From positions 1 through 64,000 of the forward strand of contig CALQKH020000014.1 of assembly GCA_943331105.2 (NCBI GenBank): a stretch of DNA of 64,000 nucleotides. The letters run 5' to 3'. Positions 47,800-55,892 of the stretch are shown here, piece by piece. The stretch's first letter is position 1, and the number at the start of each line of letters is the position of its first letter. The position numbers were made by a program, and so were the translations under genes. Below the pieces are notes generated by a model that made no database searches, was not told the DNA's origin, and saw only the letters and a list, made by a program, of their open reading frames with translations. This stretch comes from Akkermansia muciniphila (GTDB lineage: Bacteria > Pseudomonadota > Gammaproteobacteria > Burkholderiales > Burkholderiaceae_C).

Positions 47800-48975
47800 T
47801 CACATCAGCGGCCTTCGGTAACCACCAGCCTGTCCGCCAGGAGACAGGACCACCTGCCACAGCTGGTTGTCACGAGAGCGGAAAGTGCCTGCACAACACA
47901 GCAGGTAATAGCGCCACATGCGGTAAAAGCGCTCGCCGTAGCGTTCCCGAAGTAACGGCCATGCGGCTTCGAAACGCGCATGCCAAGCCATCAGCGTCTT
48001 GTCGTAATCCTCGCCCAAGTTGTGCCAATCCTCCATGACGAACTGCTCTTCGCTATAGAAAGAGATTTCAGAGGCAGCGGGCAGCACGCCGTTAGGAAAG
48101 ATGTATTTTTCAATCCACGGATCAATGCTCGCACCTGCCCGGTTTTTGCCGATGGTATGCAATAAAAACAAACCCTCATTGCGCAGGCTGCGCCGTGCCA
48201 TTTCAAAGTAGGCGCGGTAGTTTTTGTGGCCCACATGCTCAAACATGCCCACCGAAGCAATGCGGTCAAAGCGTTGGTACCCCTCGGGGTTGAACTGCCT
48301 GTAGTCAGCCAACTCGAAGCGCACCGGCCAGCCCTGCGCTTTGGCGTTACCCAGCCGCGCCTGCTCTTTGGAAATGGTCAAACCCACACAGTGCACGCCA
48401 TGGCGCTTGGCCGCGTGCAACATCAAACTGCCCCAGCCGCAGCCAATGTCCAGCAGTGTCATGCCAGGCTGAAGTTGCAGCTTCTGGCAAACCAGCTCCA
48501 GCTTGGCCTCTTGCGCCTGCTGCAGCGTTTGGGCAGCTGGCCAGTAAGCACAGCTGTAGGCCATTGACGGGTCGAGCATGGCTTCGTACAAATCGTTGCC
48601 CAAGTCGTAATGCAGCTCGCCCACCTGCCAAGCCCTGTGGGGAGATTGCAAGTTGGTCAAACGGGCCTTGAGCGACGCCCACAACCAACCCGCTCGACCC
48701 ACCTGCTCGTCCAGCCGCGCCCTGAGGATTCGGGCGATGAACTCGTCCACATGGTCGCAGTCCCACCAGCCATCCATGTAGCTTTCGCCCAAACCCAAAC
48801 TGCCGCGCGTCAAGATGCGGTCAAAGGTGTCGGGGTGGCGCACCCGCATGTCCCAAGGCCTGCCGCCCCCAACCCGTATATCGGCCGTGGCCAACAAATC
48901 GCAGGCGCGCCGCCAGTTGCTGTCGGTGTGCAACAAAGCCGATTCGTTCTTATCCCACTTGAGCTCTATAGCCAT
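47800..48975 (-). CDS. cfa: cyclopropane-fatty-acyl-phospholipid synthase
   Basis: Cfa methylates unsaturated acyl chains of membrane phospholipids with S-adenosylmethionine. The SAM site is LLDIGCGWGSLMLHAAK; other family blocks are HYDLGNDLYEAMLDPSMAYSCAYW and SVGMFEHVGHKNY. The 391-residue chain has the usual N-terminal lipid-binding part (VRVRHP-like, GSLGLGESYMDGWWDC). The start at 48975 is fixed by AGGAGA placed 5 nt upstream; a frame to 49143 exists but lacks support. Confidence 0.95.
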   Translation of the reverse strand: MAIELKWDKNESALLHTDSNWRRACDLLATADIRVGGGRPWDMRVRHPDTFDRILTRGSLGLGESYMDGWWDCDHVDEFIARILRARLDEQVGRAGWLWASLKARLTNLQSPHRAWQVGELHYDLGNDLYEAMLDPSMAYSCAYWPAAQTLQQAQEAKLELVCQKLQLQPGMTLLDIGCGWGSLMLHAAKRHGVHCVGLTISKEQARLGNAKAQGWPVRFELADYRQFNPEGYQRFDRIASVGMFEHVGHKNYRAYFEMARRSLRNEGLFLLHTIGKNRAGASIDPWIEKYIFPNGVLPAASEISFYSEEQFVMEDWHNLGEDYDKTLMAWHARFEAAWPLLRERYGERFYRMWRYYLLCCAGTFRSRDNQLWQVVLSPGGQAGGYRRPLM

Positions 48976-49159
48976 CCGGTTCTCCTGTTGATGCACCCAC
49001 CCGGACCGGTGGCCCGGGGTGTTGTCCATGCTAGGCCGTCTCTTGGCCCAGATCCATTCAGCAAAGCCGGTAGCCCTGTACCGTGTTATCGGTAAGGCAT
49101 GGCGGAATGGATCGGGTGCATGGCGTCCTTTTGCGCAGGCCATCTGTGCATAATTGACG

Positions 49160-49174
49160 TTGACGTAACGTCAA
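49160..49174. promoter_or_regulatory. palindromic operator before SDR gene
   Basis: TTGACGTAACGTCAA is a perfect inverted repeat around one central base, 18 bp before the start of a 3-hydroxyacyl-CoA dehydrogenase-type gene. Similar TTGACGT/ACGTCAA palindromes are associated with fatty-acid or branched-chain degradation regulators (LiuR or TetR type) in betaproteobacteria; the assignment is from memory. Confidence 0.6.
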
Positions 49175-49192
49175 TCAAATTCAGGAGTTGAA

Positions 49193-49951
49193 ATGGACAT
49201 ACAAGGCAAAGTTTTCATAGTCACCGGCGGCGCATCGGGCTTGGGCGAAGGCACGGCCCGCATGCTGGCGGCCAATGGCGGCAAGGTCGTGATCGCCGAC
49301 ATGCAGGCTGAAAAAGGCGAGGCCATCGCCAAAGAACTGGGCGGCGCATTCGTCAAGTGCGATGTGAGCAACGAAGCCGACGGCCAGGCCGTGGTGGCTC
49401 AAGCTGTGTCGATGGGCAAGTTGGTGGGCTTGGTCAACTGCGCGGGCATCGCCCCCGCCGAAAAAACCGTGGGCAAAAACGGCGCACACAACCTGGCCGT
49501 CTACACCAAGACCATCATGGTCAACCTGGTGGGCACCTTCAACATGATCCGCCTGGCCTCGGAAGCCATGAGCAAAAACGAGCCCGAAGCCACTGGCGAA
49601 CGCGGTGTGCTGATCAGCACCGCCAGCGTGGCCGCCTACGACGGCCAGATTGGCCAGGCGGCCTATGCTGCATCCAAGGGCGGCGTGGTCGGCATGACCT
49701 TGCCCATTGCCCGCGACCTCTCGCGCAACGGCATCCGCAATATGACCATTGCCCCCGGCATCTTTGGCACCCCCATGCTGTTTGGCATGCCCCAAGAAGT
49801 GCAAGACGCGCTGGCCGCTGGCGTGCCCTTCCCCAGCCGCTTGGGCACACCACAAGACTATGCCAAGTTGGCCAAGCACATCATCGAAAACGACATGCTC
49901 AACGGCGAGGTGATTCGTCTGGACGGCGCGATCCGCTTGGCGCCGAAGTGA
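49193..49951 (+). CDS. SDR oxidoreductase, 3-hydroxyacyl-CoA dehydrogenase type 2-like
   Basis: This 252-residue short-chain dehydrogenase has cofactor loop [15 protein letters not shown], a catalytic Ser in [12 protein letters not shown] and YAASKGG (Tyr-Lys). The closest familiar form is the HSD17B10-like enzyme acting on branched 3-hydroxyacyl-CoA in isoleucine or fatty-acid breakdown. The ribosome site AGGAG lies 6 nt before the ATG. The palindrome just upstream suggests control with catabolic genes. Its stop is 21 bp from that of the convergent membrane protein. Confidence 0.9.
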   Translation: MDIQGKVFIVTGGASGLGEGTARMLAANGGKVVIADMQAEKGEAIAKELGGAFVKCDVSNEADGQAVVAQAVSMGKLVGLVNCAGIAPAEKTVGKNGAHNLAVYTKTIMVNLVGTFNMIRLASEAMSKNEPEATGERGVLISTASVAAYDGQIGQAAYAASKGGVVGMTLPIARDLSRNGIRNMTIAPGIFGTPMLFGMPQEVQDALAAGVPFPSRLGTPQDYAKLAKHIIENDMLNGEVIRLDGAIRLAPK

Positions 49952-49972
49952 GCGCCCAGCAGGCCCGCTGAC

Positions 49973-50767
49973 TCAGGCCACCATGCCCATCCAACTCAAG
50001 GCGAACCAAGCCGCGATGTAAACGCTGGTGAAAGCCAGCACAGATGGCATGGCAGCCTGACCGCCGATGCGTTCGGCCAAGAGTCCAGACAGTGGGATGA
50101 ATTGCTGGGCATGAACGGCCAAAAAATGCGCGGGGCGCACGTCTTGCCAGGTGTGCCAACCCACCACAGGCCAACCCACCCCAGCAGGCGGCTGCCTGCC
50201 GCCCAACATGAAACCACTGACGGTGGACAACACAAAGGTCAGGACCAAGCCCAAAAGTACCGCCAAGAGGGTGGGCGTGAGGACAGTTGTCCCCAAAGCT
50301 TTCCAAATGACCCATGCCAGCCAGGCCTGAGATGCCACCAAGCCCACCGCAGCAACAGCCATCAGACCAAACAGGATCGCCCGCACAGGGTCGCTCGTGT
50401 TGTAGTGCGAGCCTTCACCAAGCGAGGCTTGGTATGTGATGTACACCACTTCGAACAAAGAGGTGACGATGATCAAAGCAGCGATCCACTGAAAGCTTGG
50501 GTCGTGGCCTACCTGACCGGGCACCAGCGTGGTCAACCAAATGGTGGTCAAGGCAAACAGCGCCGTGCCTGCCATGAACTTCATGGGCTTGGCCCAAATG
50601 CCCACCTCGCGCAGTGTGCGCGCATCGACCCAAGACAGCGCATAAGTGGGCAACAGCACCGCCGCCATCAGAACACCATAAAGGCACAAAGTTTTTTGCG
50701 ATGCACTCAGTCCGTGCCAGCCCAAGGCCGAATCGGCCCATCCCTGCACCGTGTTTAAAAACGACAC
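49973..50767 (-). CDS. unrecognised multi-pass membrane protein
   Basis: I do not recognise the family of this 264-residue protein. It has about seven predicted helices, e.g. CLYGVLMAAVLLPTYAL, TALFALTTIWLTTLV and LLAVLLGLVLTFVLSTVSGF. A conserved-looking soluble stretch REVGIWAKPMKFMAGT follows the first helix. A late segment has WHTWQDVRPAHFLAVHAQQF with several His residues in or near the membrane, which could bind a metal or haem. It is divergent from a TetR regulator 81 bp away, with a perfect palindrome between them, so it is probably that regulator's target. Confidence 0.7.
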   Translation of the reverse strand: MSFLNTVQGWADSALGWHGLSASQKTLCLYGVLMAAVLLPTYALSWVDARTLREVGIWAKPMKFMAGTALFALTTIWLTTLVPGQVGHDPSFQWIAALIIVTSLFEVVYITYQASLGEGSHYNTSDPVRAILFGLMAVAAVGLVASQAWLAWVIWKALGTTVLTPTLLAVLLGLVLTFVLSTVSGFMLGGRQPPAGVGWPVVGWHTWQDVRPAHFLAVHAQQFIPLSGLLAERIGGQAAMPSVLAFTSVYIAAWFALSWMGMVA

Positions 50768-50810
50768 GATCGCCCCTAAAGTTGACGCCGTCTACAAGTG
50801 TCGCTTAAAC

Positions 50811-50827
50811 TGTTGACACTGTCAACA
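50811..50827. promoter_or_regulatory. perfect palindromic operator of the TetR/membrane-protein pair
   Basis: TGTTGACACTGTCAACA is perfectly symmetrical around one central base. It lies 44 bp before the divergent membrane gene's ATG and 21 bp before the TetR start, where it would cover a promoter. This is the classic layout for autoregulation by a TetR repressor. Confidence 0.8.
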
Positions 50828-50848
50828 TTAGCCCAAGTCAAAGGCCAA

Positions 50849-51526
50849 ATGGTCAAAACCATTCAGGAACTAGATCTGAAAGAAGCCTGCATCCAAGCGG
50901 CCCGCGAGGTGATTGCCGAGCAAGGCGTGGAAGGCCTGAGCCTGCGCGATGTGGCGCGCAAACTCGGTGTGTCGCACCAAGCGCCCTACCGGCACTACCC
51001 CAGCAGGGACCACTTGCTGGCGGCAATCATGCAGAGGTGCTTTGAGGATTTCGCCGCTTTTTTGGACCAAGCCTCCAAAGCCCATGCCAGCGATGCACTG
51101 CTGGGCATGGGCCAGGCCTACATGCTTTTCGCTGCAGAACACCCGCTGGAATACCGACTGATGTTCGGTATACCCTGGCCCAAGCCTGCAGCCCATCCCG
51201 AATTGGTGCGCCATGCGGTGCATGCTTTTGACCTGTTGCGTCACCATTTGCAGCAGCAATTGCAACAGCGCGCAGACACAAAACAGAGTGACATGCTGGC
51301 CTTGTTGGCCCAAGCGGAGTTGCAAGCCCTGTTCATTTGGTCAGCCCTGCACGGCATGGCCAGCATCCAGCAGGCCAACGTCATGCATCACCTGATGCTC
51401 TCACCCGGTGTTTCTGAAATGGCCGAGCCCTACTTGATGGGCATGATGAAGACCGCCTTGACCCACGGCCCGGCCCAGGCCTCCCCAGCCAGCCCGGCAT
51501 CGGCCAAGGACCGCCATGAAGGCTGA
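50849..51526 (+). CDS. TetR/AcrR-family transcriptional regulator
   Basis: This 225-residue regulator has the N-terminal helix-turn-helix EQGVEGLSLRDVARKLGVSHQAPYRHYPSRDHLLAAIM. A ligand domain of the WHG type follows (LEYRLMFGIPWPKPAAHPEL). I use the ATG at 50849 after an AAGG site; the frame opens at a GTG at 50798, but that would put the operator inside the gene. It likely represses itself and the divergent membrane protein. The 3' end overlaps the patatin remnant. Confidence 0.88.
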   Translation: MVKTIQELDLKEACIQAAREVIAEQGVEGLSLRDVARKLGVSHQAPYRHYPSRDHLLAAIMQRCFEDFAAFLDQASKAHASDALLGMGQAYMLFAAEHPLEYRLMFGIPWPKPAAHPELVRHAVHAFDLLRHHLQQQLQQRADTKQSDMLALLAQAELQALFIWSALHGMASIQQANVMHHLMLSPGVSEMAEPYLMGMMKTALTHGPAQASPASPASAKDRHEG

Positions 51527-52025
51527 ATCACACCGCCGCTGGGGCTTGGCCGCCCTGCTCATCGCCGCGGGGACCTCCGCGGCCTGCGCCCAGTTCAACC
51601 ACGCACAACCCAACAGCCCCGTGGCCCTGAGCGCCGTGCCCGCTATCTCGCCCGCACCGCGTGTGGCGCTGGTGCTTGGCAGCGGCGGCCCCCGAGGATA
51701 TGAAGACGGTGACGAGTCCTTGCCAGTGGCGGTTCGCGCCGCCCGCCAAGCTGGCGCCAAGTTTGTCATCGCCGTCGACGTGACCGCCCGCCCGGGCAAC
51801 GCACCTGACGGCACATCAGCCGCACGCCTGGAACGCGAAGCCCGCAGACGCGCACGCATCGACCCGGGACTGCAACACGCTGATTTTGTGATCCACCCCG
51901 ACATGGGTTTTGCCACCCGCCCCACACCCGCTTTTTTCAGAATGGCCAGGCAGTCAGGCGAGATGGAGGCACTTCGGCTTTTGCCTCAACTTAAAGTGGC
52001 GCTCCAACATTCACAAAAATTTTGA
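51516..52025 (+). pseudogene. patatin-like phospholipase remnant, internal in-frame deletion
   Basis: This frame of 169 codons begins with a signal peptide and RVALVLGSGGPRGY, the oxyanion loop of patatin lipases. It then jumps directly to QAGAKFVIAVDVTARPG and the C-terminal helix region of the same family. Compared with the intact paralogue at 42708-43616 (GGGAARGF ... GANFVIAVDISS), about 150 residues are missing, including the GxSxG nucleophile and the DGG aspartate. The reading frame is preserved across the junction near 51702, but the enzyme core is gone, so it is probably dead as a lipase. It overlaps the end of the TetR gene. Confidence 0.8.
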
Positions 52026-52046
52026 GTGGAATACCCAATTTAACCC

Positions 52047-52352
52047 TCAGTCGACCGCCAAGCCCAGCGGCAAAGGCATGCGCCCAATGGGTGGGCGCTC
52101 CTTGGCCCGCTCCATGGCTTTCCACAAATCACTCTGGGTTTGCAAAGCCAGCCAATACCCTGGGTTGGTGCCCAAAGCCTCGGAGAGCCTCACATCCATA
52201 TCGGCCGTTACCGCCGCATGGCCATGCAGTACACGGGACAGCATCACACGGCTGATGCCCAAATGACCTGCAAAAGCGGTCACGCTCGTGTTCAAGTCTT
52301 CCAGCCAGCCAGCCAGCATTTCACCGGGGTGGGCCGGGTTGTGCATCTTCAT
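52047..52352 (-). CDS. higA: HigA-type antitoxin (XRE family)
   Basis: This 101-residue DNA-binding antitoxin carries HPGEMLAGWLEDLNTSVTAF and the helix-turn-helix HLGISRVMLSRVLHGHAAVT, followed by the HigA hallmark RLSEALGTNPGYWLALQTQ. I start at MKMHNPAHPG (52352), 10 bp after the toxin stop, with a GAAAGG ribosome site inside the toxin's end. It should neutralise HigB and, with it, bind the palindrome upstream of the toxin. Confidence 0.92.
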   Translation of the reverse strand: MKMHNPAHPGEMLAGWLEDLNTSVTAFAGHLGISRVMLSRVLHGHAAVTADMDVRLSEALGTNPGYWLALQTQSDLWKAMERAKERPPIGRMPLPLGLAVD

Positions 52353-52362
52353 GGTTGGCCTT

Positions 52363-52641
52363 TCAGTGGTAGTCCAAAGAATCCAGCAATTCAACGTCTT
52401 GCCCCACAAACCGTAAGTTCAGCCGCCAGTTGGCCTGAACCGTCACAGCATGAAAACCGGACCGGTCTCCCGTCAAAACATGCAAACGCCATGACGGGCG
52501 ATTCAAGTCAGTCGGGCCTTGCGCCACGTTCAGCGCGGTAAGCAATTCACGCAAACGCTTGGCATGAATGGCCTGGATGCCAGACATGCGACCCGTCTTG
52601 AAATAAAGCTCAAGACCTTTGTGTCGGATGCTCAGGATCAT
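52363..52641 (-). CDS. higB: HigB-type toxin (RelE/ParE superfamily)
   Basis: This 92-residue putative mRNA interferase of the HigB group reads ILSIRHKGLELYFKTGRMSGIQ, KRLRELLTALNVAQGPTDLN, RLHVLTGDRSGFHAVTVQANWRLNLRF. The gene order toxin then antitoxin is diagnostic of HigBA. It looks full length and undamaged, so the module is likely functional. Confidence 0.92.
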   Translation of the reverse strand: MILSIRHKGLELYFKTGRMSGIQAIHAKRLRELLTALNVAQGPTDLNRPSWRLHVLTGDRSGFHAVTVQANWRLNLRFVGQDVELLDSLDYH

Positions 52642-52855
52642 AAACTGTAAATCATGACTTTACGAATAGCTCAAAACTGGCGTTCACCTGATGGCTGATC
52701 GGATCAACGCCTCGAAGCAAAATTCAAAATTGACGAGGCAATTATGAATACATTGATACCCACTATTGACCTGTAAACCTTGACAAAATTCTTGCCATCG
52801 GATCACTTGGTGCTGACCTCCAATGCCGCTAGCATGCTGAGAAGAGTTACGACAC
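52642..52855. promoter_or_regulatory. higBA promoter/operator and intergenic region
   Basis: GTAAATCATGACTTTAC (52647-52663), an inverted repeat of GTAAA/TTTAC, lies 6-22 bp upstream of the higB start and is a likely HigBA operator. The rest of the gap up to ggt shows no gene I would support; a minus-strand frame at 52684-52941 overlaps ggt and looks accidental. Confidence 0.6.
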
Positions 52856-54682
52856 ATGAACACACACTTACCTTGGAGCCTGATCGTGCTGACGCTGTTG
52901 AGCGCCTGCGCGTCCGGGCCCACATCACCAACACCCGCCAACGCCTTGCGCTACAGCGTGCCCGATCTTGTCGTTCAACCCGAAGCGGCCAGTGGCCGCA
53001 GCGCCAAACCCGGCTGGGCCTTCTCGCGCCAGGCGGTGGCCGCCGCCAACCCGCTGGCCACCGATGCGGGGCACCAGGTGCTTCGCGCGGGCGGCTCAGC
53101 GCTGGATGCGGCCATTGCCGTGCAAATGGTGTTGGGCCTGGTGGAGCCGCAGTCGAGCGGCATTGGCGGCGGCGCGTTTCTGTTGCACTTTGATGGCCAA
53201 AAAGTCACGGCGCACGACGGGCGCGAAACCGCACCTGCTGGCGCCCGGGGCGATATGTTCATGGACCAGGGCAAACCGCTGCCGTTTGACGAAGCCGTAC
53301 AAAGCGGCCATTCGGTGGGCGTGCCCGGCGTGGTGCGCATGCTGGAGGCGGCGCACCGCCAACACGGCCGCTTGCCTTGGGCGCAGCTGTTGGCGCCCGC
53401 CATCACGCTGGCCGAGCAAGGCTTTCGGGTCAGCCCCCGCTTGCACACCCTGCTGCAGGCCGACCCCCACCTGAAAAAAGACCCACTGGCTTTGCGTTTT
53501 TTCTACAACGCCCAAGGGCAAGCTTGGCCCGTGGGCCATGTGCTGCGCAACCCCGAATACGCCCATGTGCTCAGACGCATTGCCACAGAGGGTAGCCGCG
53601 CCTTGCATGAAGGACCGGTGGCCGAGGCCATGGTGGCACGCACAGCGCAAGCACCCCGCCCCGGCACCTTGAGCCTGCAAGACTTGGCGAGTTATCAGCC
53701 CAAGGAAAGACAAGCCTTGTGCTTTGAACACCCGGCGCCTGCACGCGAGGTCCGCGTCTGCGGCTTTCCCCCGCCATCGTCTGGGCACATCGCCATCGGG
53801 CAAATCTTGGGGCTGCTGGCCCACACCCAGCCGCAGGGCCCCGAGCTGGTGGGTGGTTTGCCCTCGCCCGATTTTTTGCACCGCTACACCGAGGCCTCGC
53901 GCCTGGCTTTTGCCGACCGGGCGCAGTACCTGGCCGACCCGGATTTTGTGCCTGCCCCGGGCGGCGACTGGCGCAGCCTGCTGGCGCCTGACTACCTGCG
54001 CCAACGCAGCCAAGGGATTGGCCACCAGTCCATGAAAGTGGCCAAGCCCGGACAACCGGGCACCAGCCAAAGCAGCTTTGCCCCCATGCCCACTCAAACC
54101 GAATACGGCACCAGCCACATCAGCGTGGTGGATGCGCAAGGACGCGCCGTGGCCATGACCAGCACCATCGAAGCCGCTTTCGGAGCGCGCCGCATGGTGA
54201 CCACCGACCCCGCGCGCCAAGGCGGTTTTTTGCTCAACAACGAGTTGACCGACTTCAGCTTGTCCCCAAGAGACGCGCAGGGCCGTCCGATCGCCAACCG
54301 CGTCGAGCCCGGCAAGCGCCCGCGCTCTTCGATGTCACCCACCCTGGTGTTTGACAAAGCCACAGGCCAACTGCTCATGAGCGGTGGCAGCCCGGGTGGT
54401 GCCTTCATCATCCATTACACGGCCAAGCTGCTCGTGGGCACTTTGCACTGGGGCCTGAACGCCCAGCAAGCCATCGACCTGCCTAACTTTGGCACGCTGA
54501 ACGGCCCCTCCTTTCTGGAAGCCAAGCGATTTGACCGAACCACGGTCGAAGCCCTCAAAGCCCGAGGCCACGATGTGTTGGAGATCGACATGACCAGCGG
54601 CCTGCAAGCCATTGAACGCACGCCAAGCGGCTGGTTCGGCGGAGCCGACCCCCGGCGCGAGGGCGTGGTGATGGGCGACTGA
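52856..54682 (+). CDS. ggt: gamma-glutamyltransferase
   Basis: Ggt cleaves glutathione and transfers gamma-glutamyl groups in the periplasm. The 608-residue precursor has a lipoprotein-like leader (WSLIVLTLLSACAS). The autoprocessing site has the nucleophile Thr in TQTEYGTSHISVVD, where most homologues read TTH. Other motifs are GGNAxDA-like RAGGSALDAAIAV and SSIGGG-type SSGIGGGAFLLHF, and SMSPT with GSPGGAFI late in the chain. It stands alone between HigBA and a Bug-type gene. Confidence 0.94.
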   Translation: MNTHLPWSLIVLTLLSACASGPTSPTPANALRYSVPDLVVQPEAASGRSAKPGWAFSRQAVAAANPLATDAGHQVLRAGGSALDAAIAVQMVLGLVEPQSSGIGGGAFLLHFDGQKVTAHDGRETAPAGARGDMFMDQGKPLPFDEAVQSGHSVGVPGVVRMLEAAHRQHGRLPWAQLLAPAITLAEQGFRVSPRLHTLLQADPHLKKDPLALRFFYNAQGQAWPVGHVLRNPEYAHVLRRIATEGSRALHEGPVAEAMVARTAQAPRPGTLSLQDLASYQPKERQALCFEHPAPAREVRVCGFPPPSSGHIAIGQILGLLAHTQPQGPELVGGLPSPDFLHRYTEASRLAFADRAQYLADPDFVPAPGGDWRSLLAPDYLRQRSQGIGHQSMKVAKPGQPGTSQSSFAPMPTQTEYGTSHISVVDAQGRAVAMTSTIEAAFGARRMVTTDPARQGGFLLNNELTDFSLSPRDAQGRPIANRVEPGKRPRSSMSPTLVFDKATGQLLMSGGSPGGAFIIHYTAKLLVGTLHWGLNAQQAIDLPNFGTLNGPSFLEAKRFDRTTVEALKARGHDVLEIDMTSGLQAIERTPSGWFGGADPRREGVVMGD

Positions 54683-54816
54683 ACACGCGCCGAGGGGTGT
54701 AGTCCTTGGCCAGTCACGCAAGCGACCCGCTGCCGACCTGGCTGCAGGTTTGCCCCCTTGCTGATTAAGCGGTCTTGCTTTTCAATGGGATGATCCATTT
54801 GAAAAAGGAGAGCAAT

Positions 54817-55800
54817 TTGAAAACCCAAGACACATCACGACGCAGCTTTGTTCAGGCCACCGCCGCCGCCGCAGTCACGGTCGCATTTCCCACCCTGGCG
54901 CAAGCCCAGGCCTTTCCAGCCAGGCCCATCAAGCTGATCTGCCCATGGCCTGCGGGCGGCTCTACGGACGCCGTCATGCGTGCTTTGGCCGAGAGCGCCA
55001 CCAAGGCTCTGGGCGTGCAAGTGGTCATCGAAAACAAACCCGGCGCCAGCGGCATGCTCGGCCCCAACGAACTGGTTCGCGCCCAACCCGACGGCTACAC
55101 ACTGTCGCAAATCACCATCGGCGTCGCGCGTCTGCCGCACATGCAAAAAATGCAGTTCGACCCGCTCAAAGACTTCACCTACATCGCCTGCCTGACCGGC
55201 TACACCTTTGGCGTGGTGGTCAGGGCCGATTCGCCCATCAAGTCTATTGCCGACTTGGTGGCTTTTGCCCGAGCCAACCCGGGCAAGTTCACCTATGGCT
55301 CCACGGGCAACGGCACCACGCCGCACCTGGCCTTTGCAGAATTTGCCAGCAAAGCCAAGATCGACGTCACCCACATTCCCTTCAAAGGCAGCGCCGATGG
55401 CGTGCAAGCGGTGTTGGGCGGCCATGTCATGTCACACAGCGATGCCACAGGCTGGGCCCCACAGGTCGAAGCGGGCACCATGCGCTTGTTGGCCACCTAT
55501 GGCAGCAAACGCACCAAGCGTTGGCCCAACGTGCCCACCCTCAACGAACTCGGTTTCGACACGGTGTCCGACTCGCCCTTTGGCATCGGCGGCCCCAAGG
55601 GCATGGACCCGGCCGTGGTCAAACGCCTGCACGACGCCTTCAGAAGCACGCTGCAAGACCCAGCCGTGCTGGCCAGCTTCGACAAGTACGACCAGTCAGT
55701 GATCTACATGGGCACCGAGGAATACACCCGGTTCATCAACAACATGTTCCAGTCCGAAAAAGCGACCATCGAGCGTTTGGGCTTGGCCATGAAAACCTGA
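54817..55800 (+). CDS. Bug/TctC-family tripartite tricarboxylate transporter binding protein
   Basis: This periplasmic binding protein (327 residues) has the Bug fold: the N-terminal FPARPIKLICPWPAGGSTDAVMR, VVIENKPGASGMLG and GTTPHLAFAEFA motifs are present. The leader SRRSFVQATAAAAVTVAFP is Tat-like. I use the TTG at 54817, 6 nt after AAGGAGAG; the frame upstream to an ATG at 54775 would bury the ribosome site. Bug genes are greatly amplified in Comamonadaceae and Alcaligenaceae, usually unlinked to TctAB as here. The ligand is unknown. Confidence 0.92.
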   Translation: MKTQDTSRRSFVQATAAAAVTVAFPTLAQAQAFPARPIKLICPWPAGGSTDAVMRALAESATKALGVQVVIENKPGASGMLGPNELVRAQPDGYTLSQITIGVARLPHMQKMQFDPLKDFTYIACLTGYTFGVVVRADSPIKSIADLVAFARANPGKFTYGSTGNGTTPHLAFAEFASKAKIDVTHIPFKGSADGVQAVLGGHVMSHSDATGWAPQVEAGTMRLLATYGSKRTKRWPNVPTLNELGFDTVSDSPFGIGGPKGMDPAVVKRLHDAFRSTLQDPAVLASFDKYDQSVIYMGTEEYTRFINNMFQSEKATIERLGLAMKT

Positions 55801-55823
55801 CGCGGGTCAGCACCATGACAAAC

Positions 55824-55846
55824 GGCAGCCGAGGCTGCCTTTTGTT
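55824..55846. terminator. bidirectional terminator between Bug gene and acs
   Basis: GGCAGCC/GGCTGCC form a 7-bp stem with a GA centre, followed on the plus strand by TTTTGTTT and on the minus strand by GTTTGT. It lies 24 bp after the Bug stop. Further pairing (AAGGGC...GCCCTT) lies between it and the acs stop, and GATCGGATCCGATC (55881-55894) overlaps that stop. Confidence 0.7.
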
Positions 55847-55892
55847 TGGCATCGCTGCCAAGGGCAGCAAGCCCTTGACCGATCGGATCCGA

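Noticed and set aside
52684..52941. 85-codon minus-strand frame before ggt
   Set aside because: It overlaps the ggt signal peptide region, has no ribosome site, and its translation is not protein-like.
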